This document shows, in pieces, positions 16,837 to 26,385 of a stretch of 64,000 nt of DNA. This DNA comes from Temperatibacter marinus (GTDB lineage Bacteria; Pseudomonadota; Alphaproteobacteria; Sphingomonadales; Kordiimonadaceae): the NCBI RefSeq assembly GCF_031598375.1, contig NZ_CP123872.1:2538501-2602500 (forward strand). The letters run 5' to 3'. Numbering within the stretch: position 1 is the first letter of the stretch; each line of letters starts with the position of its first letter. Below the pieces are notes generated by a model, which was not told the DNA's origin, searched no databases, and was given only the letters and a program-made list of their open reading frames with translations. A program made the translations under genes and the position numbers.

Positions 16837-18240
16837 TTATTTGAACGTACCAGGCCATTCAGCTGCAATATAGGCAAAAACAGTCCATACAGCCATATTT
16901 TGACGCATCATTTTAGGGTCAACCTTATCGAGTGTATCATCTGGTGTATGATGAAGATCAAAATAATCTTCTCCATTTTGCATGAGGCCTACAGAAGGAA
17001 TACCCAAAGCGTGAAGGGGGATCATATCTGGTCCTCCCATAGTCCCTCCTGAGCGACGTGTAACACCCAGCGGCCCCATGAGGCCAGCCATTGTATCAAT
17101 GACATGAATGGCTTTCGGGGCCACATGCTCAGATGATTTAAGACCGTAGACTGGACCAGCGCCGAAATCTGATTCAGAGCCGATAATATGGTCCTTTAAG
17201 GTCCCATCCTCTTGACGAGCCTTCGCATAGGCCCGCGCTCCTATCAATCCAAGCTCTTCTGCTCCCCATAAGATCACACGAATAGTCCGACGAGGCCGCT
17301 CTTTGACTGTATTTTTAATAAAGTTAGCGGCAGCCATTGTAATGGCAACACCTGCACCATCATCCACGGCGCCTGTACCAAGATCCCAGCTGTCTAAGTG
17401 ACCGCCAATGACAACAATTTCATTTGGCTTCTCACGGCCTGTGATTTCACCAATTACATTTTTCGTGACAATTGGACCCAAATCTTTCGTTTTGATGTTT
17501 AACTTAACTTTTGGGGTATGCCCAAGGGCAAACAATCGTTCAAGTTGATCTGCATCAGGGTTTGATAACGCTGCAACAGGAATTGAAGTGACCCCTTTAA
17601 AGATATTGGTGCCGCCTGTATGGGGATTCCGGTGGTCATCGGTGCCAATTGAGCGAATTAATAAGGCAGAAGCACCTGCTTTTGCGGCTGCCATATATCC
17701 TTTTGTTCGGGCAATGTTTGCTGGCCCATAGCCTGCACCATCGATTTTTCGCTCCATACGATTGCTAATAAAGGCTATCTTTCCTTGAAGACTGCCTTGC
17801 GCTGCTTTATCCAGGTCTGCATATGTTTCAAATTCGACGATGTCACCTTTCAGTCCTCCCTCAGGCGTTGACGAAGAGCGACCAAGAGCAGAAATAACAA
17901 GTTTTTGATAATAGGGGGCCATGACTTCTGCTGTTTCAGAAACTCTTACCCAACCATTCATCTGAACATCTTCTGTCCAAACTTTATCAAAACCTAGCTT
18001 CTTAAATGTACGAACACCCCAATCAATGCCGTTTTTCTCACCAGGTGTTCCCGGATGACGGGCACCTACTTCTGTCGTTAATGATGAAAGAATTTCATAG
18101 GCACTGTTGTTTTTTAATGCAGAATCTCTGAGCAGTGCTGCTGTTTTCTTTGTCTTTTCACTCACCGGGATCAGTTGATCATTCGCTAAAATAATTGTCG
18201 GCGATACAAGTAGTAAAAGTGATGTTATAAAAATCCGCAT
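16837..18240 (-). CDS. Secreted M28-family zinc aminopeptidase/carboxypeptidase with PA domain
   Basis: 467 residues with an N-terminal signal peptide (cut near ANA, about residue 19). The region about 115-255 (YADLDKAAQGSLQGKIAFI...AGASALLIRS) fits a protease-associated insert. The zinc site follows M28 order: His281 and Asp283 in HLDSWDLG, the bridging Asp in GAVDDGAG (about 293), GAEELGLIGA with catalytic and liganding Glu, ESDFGAGP, and a C-terminal His in DLHHTPDDT. It probably degrades peptides in the periplasm. TrmFO lies directly upstream on the same strand (11-base gap), although the functions look unrelated. Confidence 0.9.
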   Translation of the reverse strand: MRIFITSLLLLVSPTIILANDQLIPVSEKTKKTAALLRDSALKNNSAYEILSSLTTEVGARHPGTPGEKNGIDWGVRTFKKLGFDKVWTEDVQMNGWVRVSETAEVMAPYYQKLVISALGRSSSTPEGGLKGDIVEFETYADLDKAAQGSLQGKIAFISNRMERKIDGAGYGPANIARTKGYMAAAKAGASALLIRSIGTDDHRNPHTGGTNIFKGVTSIPVAALSNPDADQLERLFALGHTPKVKLNIKTKDLGPIVTKNVIGEITGREKPNEIVVIGGHLDSWDLGTGAVDDGAGVAITMAAANFIKNTVKERPRRTIRVILWGAEELGLIGARAYAKARQEDGTLKDHIIGSESDFGAGPVYGLKSSEHVAPKAIHVIDTMAGLMGPLGVTRRSGGTMGGPDMIPLHALGIPSVGLMQNGEDYFDLHHTPDDTLDKVDPKMMRQNMAVWTVFAYIAAEWPGTFK

Positions 18241-18251
18241 TAGTGTCCCCT

Positions 18252-19622
18252 CTAGTGGATCTGTGTTAAATCATTATCTTGGAGCCATTTCATTAGAGCT
18301 TCTTTTGCTCTTACTGTCTTGGCGACTTTCCGTTCCGCTTTTTTATATTTACGCCCAGTTTCTGGATTTTTGCCAATAATATCGGGCATTAGGCCAAAAT
18401 TAATATTCATAGGTTGGAATGTTTTAGCATCGGCCCCACCAGTAATATGATGCATTAGAGCGCCAAAGGCAGTTTCTATAGGCGGAATAGAAAGTGTCTT
18501 TGAATTTCTTTCAGCTGCTGCAAACCGACCCGCAAGAAGTCCCATAGCAGCACTTTCAACATAGCCTTCAACTCCCGTAATTTGCCCAGCAAACCTAATT
18601 GACTCTTTCGACTTTAGTTTCAGAGTCGCGTCTAAAAGCTTTGGACTATTGATAAAAGTATTTCGATGCAGTCCACCGAGTCTAGCAAATTCAGCCTTTT
18701 CTAGGCCTGGGATTTTTCTAAAGACTTCTTTCTGCGCGCCCCATTTCATTTTTGTTTGAAAGCCTACAATGTTATAGAGCGTTCCAAGAGCATTATCCTG
18801 TCTAAGCTGAACAACGGCGTGCGGTTGATCCTCACTATGAGGATTAGTAAGGCCAACAGGTTTCATTGGACCAAATCTTAATGTTTCATGACCGCGCTCT
18901 GCCATGACCTCTACTGGCATACATCCATCAAAATAGGGGGTGTCTTTCTCCCATTCTTTATAATCCGCTTTTTCACTATCCGTCAGGTCAGCAATTAAAG
19001 CATCATACTGGGCTTCATTCAGTGGGAGATTAATATAATCTTTTCCGTCTCCCTTATCATAGCGACTTTGAAACCAAGCTTTTTCAAAATCGATGGTTTC
19101 TTTATAGATGATTGGGGCAATGGCATCGAAGAAAGCCAATTTGTCTTCTCCCGTCGCTTTCAAAATAGACTGAGAGAGAGCATCAGAGGTCAGGGGACCT
19201 GTGGCAATGATCACATTATCCCATTCCTCAGCAGACGGGAGATGTTCAATCTCTTCACGGCAAATGGTAATAAGGGGATGATCCTCAAGGCTTTTTTGTA
19301 CATCTTCAGAAAATGCTTCGCGGGCTACTGCGAGCGCAGACCCTGCAGGGATCCGGTTTCTTTCTGCTGCATCCATAATGAGACTGTTTAACGCTCGCAT
19401 TTCATAATGTAACAGCCCCACAGCATTGTTTTCATGATCATCAGAACGGAAACTATTGGAACAAACTAATTCTGCAAGCCCTTCTGTTATATGAGCATCG
19501 GTTTTTTTTACACCCCGCATTTCATGTAAGACAACCGGAATACCCTGATTGGCAATTTGCCAGGCTGCCTCTGACCCAGCGAGGCCACCGCCTACAACGT
19601 GAATTTCTTTAATATCGCTCAT
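18252..19622 (-). CDS. trmFO: Methylenetetrahydrofolate-tRNA-(uracil-5-)-methyltransferase
   Basis: Makes m5U54 (ribothymidine) in the tRNA T-loop using methylene-THF and FAD, in place of the SAM-dependent TrmA of E. coli. 456 residues. The FAD-binding start is [19 protein letters not shown] with the downstream [12 protein letters not shown] block (conserved cysteine), [22 protein letters not shown], and the [17 protein letters not shown]-terminal FAD block, all family signatures. The gene is divergent from the M28-like gene on its right and probably cotranscribed with the M28 peptidase on its left. Confidence 0.97.
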   Translation of the reverse strand: MSDIKEIHVVGGGLAGSEAAWQIANQGIPVVLHEMRGVKKTDAHITEGLAELVCSNSFRSDDHENNAVGLLHYEMRALNSLIMDAAERNRIPAGSALAVAREAFSEDVQKSLEDHPLITICREEIEHLPSAEEWDNVIIATGPLTSDALSQSILKATGEDKLAFFDAIAPIIYKETIDFEKAWFQSRYDKGDGKDYINLPLNEAQYDALIADLTDSEKADYKEWEKDTPYFDGCMPVEVMAERGHETLRFGPMKPVGLTNPHSEDQPHAVVQLRQDNALGTLYNIVGFQTKMKWGAQKEVFRKIPGLEKAEFARLGGLHRNTFINSPKLLDATLKLKSKESIRFAGQITGVEGYVESAAMGLLAGRFAAAERNSKTLSIPPIETAFGALMHHITGGADAKTFQPMNINFGLMPDIIGKNPETGRKYKKAERKVAKTVRAKEALMKWLQDNDLTQIH

Positions 19623-19723
19623 TATATACTCTCACATGGATGGTCATTTCATAAACTTTAACTTGCGGCTTGTTTACAGAATTTCTGCCGACTATGGTAG
19701 GGAAAAATACAAGGGTTTCTGGA

Positions 19724-20890
19724 ATGGCTGTCAAAGCAAAGGATATTATATCGCTTTTATCACTTTATGCACACCGGGGGTGTGGCAGTGAAGAAGAAAT
19801 GTATGCCAGAGAGGAACTTTTGGCTATTTTAGAAGGCGAACCTGGTGTCACGGTCAAAGAAGAAGGCTTTTATGCACCCAGCAGCTATCTTCCATTTTTT
19901 TGGATTATATTTTCCGGTGTGATCCTAGGTATCTTGATTACACCATACAGTCCCCTTGTATCCCTCATATTAACACTCTGTCTTAGCGGGAGTTTTCTTC
20001 TTTTTATGGACTGGCGATATAGCCCCTTAATCCAAGTGACTGAGCATAAAATTACAGCAAATTTAGTAGCAACAAAAACAACAGGCTATCCCTTAGATCC
20101 CTTAATCATCCTCATGGCCCATTTAGACAGCGCACCTGCTTCTTTTGCTTATAGAAAAGAACAAATATCATTCTTTAAAATAACGCTCTATTGCACAGCA
20201 GTTATTATGATTTTTTCATCTGCATTCCCACTTATGCATTTCGGAAATTACTTCATCCCAGACTATGTTCGATTTATGTATTCAACGATCTTATTTCTAA
20301 TCATTTTCATAACGTCTATTGATTACTGGCGCTATGGTTATACGCCGGGTGCCAATGATAACCTCTCTGGTGTGACGGCAGCGACAACGATTGCAAGACG
20401 CTGCTTTAGAGATATGCCCGAAAATGCTGAAGTGAGATTAGTGATTACCTCAGCCGAAGAAGCTGGCATGTTAGGTGCTAAGCAATATTTAGGCTTGCAC
20501 GACGAAGAGTTGATGAGCCGTCCAACCTATGTTTTAAATATTGATTCTGTAGGGGCAGGGAAGCTGTGTTATGTCAGTCATTCAGGGACTTTTTCTGAGA
20601 CTCACTATAAGGGACCAGTGATAGAAACAGCTTTTAGACTTTCAAGAGACCATGATAAATTTTCACACATTCGGTCTATGAAACATCATGTTGGGGATTT
20701 TGATACTATCTGGTTCATGCGAGCTGGTATACCTTCACTCACATTAGCGGCTTATGATGAAGAAGGTGCCATGCCCCATATTCATACGCCAGAAGATACA
20801 GTGAAGCAGCTAGATCATGCGCTTATTGAAGAAGCTATTGATTACGGCGAAGCCATAGTTAGGCGACTAGCGATAAAGGAAATGACATGA
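19724..20890 (+). CDS. Membrane-embedded M28-family peptidase
   Basis: About 388 residues. An M28 fold is split by membrane helices: two at about 55-95 (LPFFWIIFSGVILGILI, LVSLILTLCLSGSFLLFM) and two at about 155-205. Zinc-site pieces remain in order: HLDS, GANDNLSG (bridging Asp), SAEEAGMLGA (catalytic Glu pair), NIDSVGAG, and IHTPEDT (final His). All ligands seem intact, so an active enzyme is likely. Start is uncertain: ATG 19724 has AAGGG upstream, but ATG 19694 and TTG 19670 share the frame. The stop overlaps the next start (ATGA), so DUF924 is translationally coupled. Substrate unknown. Confidence 0.82.
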   Translation: MAVKAKDIISLLSLYAHRGCGSEEEMYAREELLAILEGEPGVTVKEEGFYAPSSYLPFFWIIFSGVILGILITPYSPLVSLILTLCLSGSFLLFMDWRYSPLIQVTEHKITANLVATKTTGYPLDPLIILMAHLDSAPASFAYRKEQISFFKITLYCTAVIMIFSSAFPLMHFGNYFIPDYVRFMYSTILFLIIFITSIDYWRYGYTPGANDNLSGVTAATTIARRCFRDMPENAEVRLVITSAEEAGMLGAKQYLGLHDEELMSRPTYVLNIDSVGAGKLCYVSHSGTFSETHYKGPVIETAFRLSRDHDKFSHIRSMKHHVGDFDTIWFMRAGIPSLTLAAYDEEGAMPHIHTPEDTVKQLDHALIEEAIDYGEAIVRRLAIKEMT

Positions 20891-21441
20891 CACAAGAGAA
20901 CGATAAGCAGTGGAATACTATTCTTCATTTTTGGTATGACGAGTGCAGTCCTGCAGATTGGTTTAAAAAAAGTGATGCTTTTGACACGCTTCTTACCGAA
21001 CGGTTTGGTAGACTTCATCAAGAGGTTCTTGAGGGTGTGCACAGTGATTGGCGTCGTAGCCCCCAAGGTAGGGTTGCAGAAATTATCCTTCTTGATCAAT
21101 TTAGCCGCAATATGTTTAGAGATACACCGCAAGCCTTTGCTTCAGATTATCTCTCTCTGTCCTTATCCCAAGAGCTCATCAGTCAAGGTCTTGATGTAAA
21201 TCTTGAAAGCAAATATCGTAAATTTGCCTATATGCCCTTCATGCATTCTGAAAATCTAGAAATACAAAAAAGAGGTATCAAACTTTTTAAAAAACTAGGC
21301 ATTGAGGATACGTTGAACTATATGATCGCTCATCATGATGTGATCGCTAGATTTGGACGATTTCCTCATAGAAATGCAATTTTGGGCCGTGAAAATAGTT
21401 GGGAAGAGCTTTTGTATTTAGAGGAAAATGGCGGCTTTTAG
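20887..21441 (+). CDS. DUF924-family protein
   Basis: 184 residues matching the DUF924 pattern: HFWYDECSPADWFKKSDAFD at the start, RVAEIILLDQFSRNMFRDTPQAFASD in the centre, and KFAYMPFMHSENLEIQKRGI and HHDVIARFGRFPHRNAILGRE toward the end. The family is an all-helical, TPR-like fold of unknown biochemical role. Its ATG overlaps the M28 peptidase stop by four bases. It converges with the ABC-F gene, the two stop codons overlapping. Confidence 0.9.
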   Translation: MTQENDKQWNTILHFWYDECSPADWFKKSDAFDTLLTERFGRLHQEVLEGVHSDWRRSPQGRVAEIILLDQFSRNMFRDTPQAFASDYLSLSLSQELISQGLDVNLESKYRKFAYMPFMHSENLEIQKRGIKLFKKLGIEDTLNYMIAHHDVIARFGRFPHRNAILGRENSWEELLYLEENGGF

Positions 21442-23333
21442 TCTGTAACCTCAGCCAGCTTCTCTTCCGCCTCCATCCAGGCAATTTCTGCGTCTTCTAT
21501 AGCAACAGTGAGTTCACCGGCTTGTTTATTTAATTTGATAATTAACGGGCCAGCTCGGGGATCCTCGCTTTCATATAGCTTAGGGTCAGCCAACTTGCTT
21601 TCAACACGGCGCTTTTCTTTCTCAAGTTTATCAAGAGCTGCCTCAGCAACTTTGACTGCTTTTCTGAGTGGGGCGATAGCTGCCCGTGCTTGGGCACCTG
21701 ATATACGGTCTTGCTTTTTAAGATCGTCTTTTTTATCTTTTCGCCTTTCTCCAGAACGCTCAGACAGTAGAAGCTTTTTATAATCCTCTAGATCTCCGTC
21801 ATAAGGGGCCACATCTCCTTCTTTAACAATCCAAAGTCTATCGGCGCAGGCTTCTACCAAATGTCTATCGTGAGAGATTAAAACCACGGCACCATCGTAA
21901 TCATTAAGGGCAAGTGCTAGAGCTTCACGACTATCCACATCCAAATGGTTCGTTGGTTCATCAAGAATAAGCAGTTGAGGCTTATCAAATGTACATACGG
22001 CAAACATCAAGCGGGCCTTTTCTCCTCCAGAAAGACTTTCAACTTTACGGTCGGCCTTATCAATTCCAAATCCAAACGATCCTAGTCTGGCCCTTATCTG
22101 TGCTTCAGTGGCTTCTTCCGGCATTAACCTTTGCATAATATGTAACGGTGTATCGCTGGGATTAATCTCGTCTAATTGATGCTGCGCAAAATAACCTATT
22201 TTTAATTTGCGAGGCCGTCTATAGCGACCGCCTTCCTCAAAATTTAGAGGCTTCAATTTTTCACACAACAGTTTGGCAAATGTAGATTTTCCATTACCAT
22301 TTGCCCCTAATAGGGCAATTCTGTCGTCCATATCGATCCTGAGATTGAGTTTATTCAAAATTACTGTCTCAGGGTCATAACCGACTGACACATTTTCAAG
22401 CGCAATGAGAGGAGAAGAAAGTGGCTCAGGATGCGGGAATTGGAAAGGAATAGTATGTTCCTCGACTATGCTGGCTATGGGTTTCATACGCTCTAGCATT
22501 TTCACGCGACTTTGGGCTTGTTTGGCTTTGGAAGCCTTTGCTTTAAATCGATCTACAAAGCTTTGAATGTGCCGTCTCTCGGCCTCCTGTTTAGTCTTTA
22601 AGGCCATTTGTTGTTCAATTTTTAAACGACGCATTTCTTCAAATCGATCGTAGCCACCCGTGTAAAAATTAAGTTTTCCTTGTTCCAGATGGACGATTGA
22701 GTTTACGGCTTTGTTTAATAGATCTCTATCATGCGAAATGATTATGACAGTATAAGGGTAGGATTTTAAGAAGTTCTCTAGCCAGATAACACCCTCAATA
22801 TCAAGATAGTTTGTCGGCTCATCAAGAAGAAGAAGGTCTGGTTCTTGAAATAACATACAAGCCAGTGCCACCCGCATGCGCCAACCACCAGAATAACTTT
22901 CACACGATCTCAGTTGTGCTACTTCATCGAAACCTAAACCAGATAAAATCTTAGCCGCTCGGGCTTCCGCAGAATGATACCCCAGATCTGTGAGGCGTGC
23001 ATGAATTTCAGCAATGCGTTCTCCTTGCTCGGTCTGGGAGAGTTCCACTTTTAGGTCTGCCATTTCTCGGTGAGAGTTAAGCACAGTCTCAAGTAAAGAT
23101 TGAGGGCCACCTGGTGCTTCTTGACCGACATGACCTACAATTGCGTTAGATCTAACCTTAATGGCTCCAGATTCTGGTCCAAATTCATCAAGAATCATTC
23201 TAAACAAAGTGGATTTTCCAGCGCCGTTTTTACCGACAAAGCCAACTTTATGGCCCACCGGAATGCGCACAGTTGCTTGATCAAAGAGCAATCGATCACC
23301 AATTCTATAGGTTATGTCTGTAATATGAAGCAT
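21438..23333 (-). CDS. ABC-F family ATPase (YheS/Uup-like)
   Basis: 631 residues with two ATP-binding cassettes and no membrane part. Cassette 1: Walker A GKNGAGKST (34-42), signature YSGGWRMR, Walker B LLLLDEPTNYLD. Cassette 2: Walker A GANGNGKST, signature LSGGEKAR, LLILDEPTNHLD. A charged linker (KTKQEAERRHIQSFVDRFKAKASKAKQ) lies between, and a C-terminal coiled coil (KAVKVAEAALDKLEKEKRRVES...) closes it. ABC-F proteins act on ribosomes, rescuing or modulating elongation. The layout fits YheS/Uup rather than antibiotic-resistance types. The start was placed at ATG 23333 by homology of the first strand; an open frame continues 37 codons further. Confidence 0.92.
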   Translation of the reverse strand: MLHITDITYRIGDRLLFDQATVRIPVGHKVGFVGKNGAGKSTLFRMILDEFGPESGAIKVRSNAIVGHVGQEAPGGPQSLLETVLNSHREMADLKVELSQTEQGERIAEIHARLTDLGYHSAEARAAKILSGLGFDEVAQLRSCESYSGGWRMRVALACMLFQEPDLLLLDEPTNYLDIEGVIWLENFLKSYPYTVIIISHDRDLLNKAVNSIVHLEQGKLNFYTGGYDRFEEMRRLKIEQQMALKTKQEAERRHIQSFVDRFKAKASKAKQAQSRVKMLERMKPIASIVEEHTIPFQFPHPEPLSSPLIALENVSVGYDPETVILNKLNLRIDMDDRIALLGANGNGKSTFAKLLCEKLKPLNFEEGGRYRRPRKLKIGYFAQHQLDEINPSDTPLHIMQRLMPEEATEAQIRARLGSFGFGIDKADRKVESLSGGEKARLMFAVCTFDKPQLLILDEPTNHLDVDSREALALALNDYDGAVVLISHDRHLVEACADRLWIVKEGDVAPYDGDLEDYKKLLLSERSGERRKDKKDDLKKQDRISGAQARAAIAPLRKAVKVAEAALDKLEKEKRRVESKLADPKLYESEDPRAGPLIIKLNKQAGELTVAIEDAEIAWMEAEEKLAEVTD

Positions 23334-23409
23334 AGATATCCATAAGCGTTGAACGGCAGAAAATTTTGTCATGCCTTTAGCATGGATAGATTCAAATGTG
23401 AATGCGGGC

Positions 23410-23438
23410 TTGGCTTTTTTTGTGAACTTCGTTATATA
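23410..23438 (+). promoter_or_regulatory. Probable ndk promoter
   Basis: TTGGCT (23410-23415), 17-base spacer, TATATA (23433-23438). The predicted start near 23445 would give a leader of about 60 bases containing the following hairpin. Confidence 0.5.
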
Positions 23439-23459
23439 GCGCACACGAATCGAATTTTT

Positions 23460-23484
23460 AGACTGCGGGGTGGTCCCGCGGTCT
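23460..23484 (+). promoter_or_regulatory. Stable hairpin in the ndk leader
   Basis: Ten pairs (one T-G) link AGACTGCGGG and CCCGCGGTCT around a five-base loop. There is no T run after it, so it is not a terminator; it may stabilise the message or serve a regulator. The ndk ribosome site AAGGAA lies about ten bases further on. Confidence 0.5.
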
Positions 23485-23506
23485 CAACACATAAGGAATT
23501 AAGATA

Positions 23507-23929
23507 ATGGCTATTCAACGTACATTCTCTATTATCAAGCCAGACGCAACAAATCGTAACCTAACTGGCGCTATCAATGCAATTTTTGAAAAAGCAGGTC
23601 TTCGCATCGTTGGCCAAAAGCGTATTCAAATGACACAAGCTCAAGCAGAAACATTTTATGCTGTACATTCTGAGCGTCCTTTCTTCGGTGAACTTGTTGA
23701 GTTCATGACTTCTGCACCTGTGGTTGTTCAGGTTCTAGAAGGCGAGAACGCAGTACTTGCGCACCGTGAAGTCATGGGAGCTACTAACCCAGCTGAAGCT
23801 GCTGAAGGTACTGTTCGTAAAGAATATGCACTTTCAATTGGCGAAAACTCTGTTCACGGTTCAGATTCTGAAGAAAATGCTGCTCTAGAAATTGCACAGT
23901 TCTTCTCAGGTAACGAAATCGTTGGCTAA
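23507..23929 (+). CDS. ndk: Nucleoside diphosphate kinase
   Basis: Equilibrates nucleoside di- and triphosphates through a phosphohistidine. 140 residues, the normal bacterial length. The active-site His117 lies in [16 protein letters not shown], and [16 protein letters not shown] is the canonical N terminus. Codon use is strongly biased toward a few codons, as in other highly expressed genes here (rplM, rpsI). It is a single-gene unit with its own promoter and terminator. Confidence 0.98.
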   Translation: MAIQRTFSIIKPDATNRNLTGAINAIFEKAGLRIVGQKRIQMTQAQAETFYAVHSERPFFGELVEFMTSAPVVVQVLEGENAVLAHREVMGATNPAEAAEGTVRKEYALSIGENSVHGSDSEENAALEIAQFFSGNEIVG

Positions 23930-23956
23930 TTCTACGCTGTAGAATGAAATCATTTA

Positions 23957-23988
23957 GGTCTCTACTTATTTGGTAGAGGCCTTTTTTT
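23957..23988 (+). terminator. Rho-independent terminator after ndk
   Basis: GGTCTCTAC pairs with GTAGAGGCC (one G-T) across TTATTTG, followed by T7. Confidence 0.85.
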
Positions 23989-24021
23989 ATGGTAGGGTCC
24001 TTCAACTCTGGAGGATCAACT

Positions 24022-24474
24022 ATGAAAATTACACCTTTATTTTTATCTTTAGGGCTTATGTCCCTTCTAGGCATGCCTTTAACTGCTGACGATAAAGCGG
24101 ATGTTCAAGCTGCTATCAAAGGATATGTGCACGGCTTTTATTTGGGCGATGCATCGTTATTGGAAAAGCATGTTCATACAAGCATGCGAAAAATTGGTTG
24201 GTATCGCGGGGCCGGTGATAAAGCGTACAAAGGGCCTTATTCTATGACTCAAAAATCTGCCATGGAATTTGCACCAGGGTGGGGATCAAAATTTGACCCT
24301 GGTAAAGACGGGCATATGGTCATCACCATCTTTGAAATTATGGATAAAGTTGCCTCCGCAAAGGTTGAAGCTCATTGGGGAGTTGATTTTTTCCATTTGG
24401 CGAAATCAGAAGAGGGCCAGTGGCAAATATATAATATTATCTGGCAAAGTCATTCTGACGGAAAACTTAAATAA
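24022..24474 (+). CDS. Secreted NTF2-like (putative lumazine-binding) protein
   Basis: 150 residues. ATG 24022 follows GGAGGATCAACT, which sets the start. The signal peptide runs to about residue 22 (LGMPLTA). The rest resembles the DUF4440/lumazine-binding-like NTF2 fold: DVQAAIKGYVHGFYLGDASLLEKHVHTSMRKIGW near the start and KVEAHWGVDFFHLAKSEEGQWQIYNIIWQSH at the end. Such proteins occur as small periplasmic domains, often without known ligand. It converges with purN at a gap of three bases, with no clear terminator in between. Confidence 0.78.
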   Translation: MKITPLFLSLGLMSLLGMPLTADDKADVQAAIKGYVHGFYLGDASLLEKHVHTSMRKIGWYRGAGDKAYKGPYSMTQKSAMEFAPGWGSKFDPGKDGHMVITIFEIMDKVASAKVEAHWGVDFFHLAKSEEGQWQIYNIIWQSHSDGKLK

Positions 24475-24477
24475 GCT

Positions 24478-25128
24478 TTATACAGCAGGGTTTATGACCC
24501 CATTGATAGGATCCTCATACCCTTTGATATGAACCACATTGTTTATCAGATTTATGCGCTTCTCAGCTATGAGTTTTACAGCGTACGGATACAGTTTATG
24601 TTCATAAGGTAGGACCTTATCGGCTAGGGTTTCATTGGTATCGTCCATACTGATAGGGATGGCGGCTTGAGAAATGATAGGGCCACTATCAAGGTCAGGC
24701 ACAACATAGTGCACAGTACACCCTGTAAAACGACATCCATCCTCTAAAGCCCGTTTGTGCGTATTTAACCCTTTATACGCAGGTAAAAGAGAAGGATGAA
24801 TGTTGATCATGTGATCTATCCAGCCCTTGACAAAATCCGAACCAAGAATTCGCATATAGCCTGCAAGACAGACTAATTCTACACCCATATCTCTAAGTTC
24901 AGCATCAATTGATTGTTCGTAAGCCTCTTTACTTGAATGTTTTTTTTGGGAAAAGCTAACAGCTTTAATTCCTGCCATACGTGCACGTTCTAGGCCATAA
25001 GCATCTGCTTTGTTAGAGATTACGACAACGATTTCAGCAGGAAATCCTGGATCGGCACAAGCATCGATAAGCGCTTGCAGATTAGATCCTCTTCCTGATA
25101 TCATCACACCCAGTTTAAGATTTGACAT
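24478..25128 (-). CDS. purN: Phosphoribosylglycinamide formyltransferase
   Basis: Third step of de novo purine synthesis: formylates GAR with 10-formyl-THF. 216 residues. GVMISGRGSNLQALIDA binds phosphate, INIHPSLLPAYKG carries the catalytic Asn-His pair, and VPDLDSGPIISQA the catalytic Asp. AAGG precedes the ATG. Lies 21 bases after purM on the same strand, forming the common purMN operon. Confidence 0.97.
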   Translation of the reverse strand: MSNLKLGVMISGRGSNLQALIDACADPGFPAEIVVVISNKADAYGLERARMAGIKAVSFSQKKHSSKEAYEQSIDAELRDMGVELVCLAGYMRILGSDFVKGWIDHMINIHPSLLPAYKGLNTHKRALEDGCRFTGCTVHYVVPDLDSGPIISQAAIPISMDDTNETLADKVLPYEHKLYPYAVKLIAEKRINLINNVVHIKGYEDPINGVINPAV

Positions 25129-25149
25129 TATTCAAGACCTTCAGTGGAA

Positions 25150-26244
25150 TTATGTCTCAGAAACCCAATCAACATCGCTTCCCCATGTACCAGCACCTCC
25201 AGAGACGCGGCAAATAGGCTTGCCTGCTCCTGCTTTTATGGTGCCAAGATTATAAACATCTTCGCCTTCACTAGAAAGAAGTGCGGAAACTTCCTCTGCT
25301 TTATCAGAAGAGACGACCAAGACCATCCCCATGCCGCAGTTAAAGGTGCGTGCCATTTCTCTAGTATCAATATTGCCTTCTTCCCTTAGGAAATTGAAAA
25401 TAGCGGGCAATTCCCATATGGAAGAATCAATTTCAGCCACTGTATCTTTGGGCATGACACGCGGAACATTTTCAAGAAACCCCCCACCTGTAATGTGTGA
25501 AAGGGCTTTTACATGGCCTGTTTTAACCGCTTTTAAACAGCTCTTAACATAAATTTTTGTGGGAGCAAGAAAAGCCTCACCAACTGTTTTCCCTGAAGCA
25601 AAAGGAGCAGGGTCACTGTATTTATATCCCTTGTCTTCAATAATACGGCGGACTAACGAGTATCCATTGGAATGAATGCCTGAAGACGCAAGACCAAGGA
25701 GCACATCACCTTCAGAAACTTTAGAGCCATCTAAAAGCGTACCGCGTTCAGCAGCACCAACACTAAAGCCAGCAAGGTCATAATCATTCCCCTTATACAT
25801 GCCAGGCATTTCTGCAGTTTCGCCGCCAATAAGAACTGATCCACTCTGGCGGCAACCCTCAGCTATCCCAGAGACAACGTCGGCCATCTGATCAACATCT
25901 AAATGACCAGTTGCCATGTAATCCAAAAACAACAACGGTTCTGCGCCTTGGACGACAAGATCATTGACACACATGGCTACTAAGTCAATCCCGACTGTAT
26001 CATGAATACCAGCCTCTAGTGCGACCTTCAGTTTCGTCCCGACCCCATCAGTTGCTGCCACTAGAATAGGATCTTCATAGCCAGCAGCCTTTAGATCAAA
26101 AAGACCACCAAATCCCCCAAGGTCAGCATCAGCACCTGGGCGCTTTGTGCTTGCTGCCATTGGTTTAATGCGATCCACGAGAGCTTCTCCTGCATCAATA
26201 TCAACGCCTGCATCTTTGTAAGTATAGGATTTGTTTTCGGTCAT
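25150..26244 (-). CDS. purM: Phosphoribosylformylglycinamidine cyclo-ligase (AIR synthetase)
   Basis: Fifth step of purine synthesis, ATP-dependent ring closure to AIR. 364 residues. [20 protein letters not shown] is the canonical start; [26 protein letters not shown] and [20 protein letters not shown] are the ATP/substrate loops, and [16 protein letters not shown] is a late family block. First gene of the purMN unit; divergent from the DUF2066 gene, a layout typical for alphaproteobacteria. Confidence 0.98.
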   Translation of the reverse strand: MTENKSYTYKDAGVDIDAGEALVDRIKPMAASTKRPGADADLGGFGGLFDLKAAGYEDPILVAATDGVGTKLKVALEAGIHDTVGIDLVAMCVNDLVVQGAEPLLFLDYMATGHLDVDQMADVVSGIAEGCRQSGSVLIGGETAEMPGMYKGNDYDLAGFSVGAAERGTLLDGSKVSEGDVLLGLASSGIHSNGYSLVRRIIEDKGYKYSDPAPFASGKTVGEAFLAPTKIYVKSCLKAVKTGHVKALSHITGGGFLENVPRVMPKDTVAEIDSSIWELPAIFNFLREEGNIDTREMARTFNCGMGMVLVVSSDKAEEVSALLSSEGEDVYNLGTIKAGAGKPICRVSGGAGTWGSDVDWVSET

Positions 26245-26385
26245 TGGTTTTCACCCCAGATAAAAGAATTTTTCATAGCTGGTCACATTTAACTTGCCAT
26301 AGAGTTGTCGTAAATGGTCTATATAGCAAGAATGAATAATCAGCAAATTTTGACTGCTTATATAGATAAATGATGAGCGTTTGAA

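Noticed and set aside
23460-23484. ndk leader hairpin as a terminator
   Set aside because: No T run follows and it lies between a likely promoter and the ndk start.
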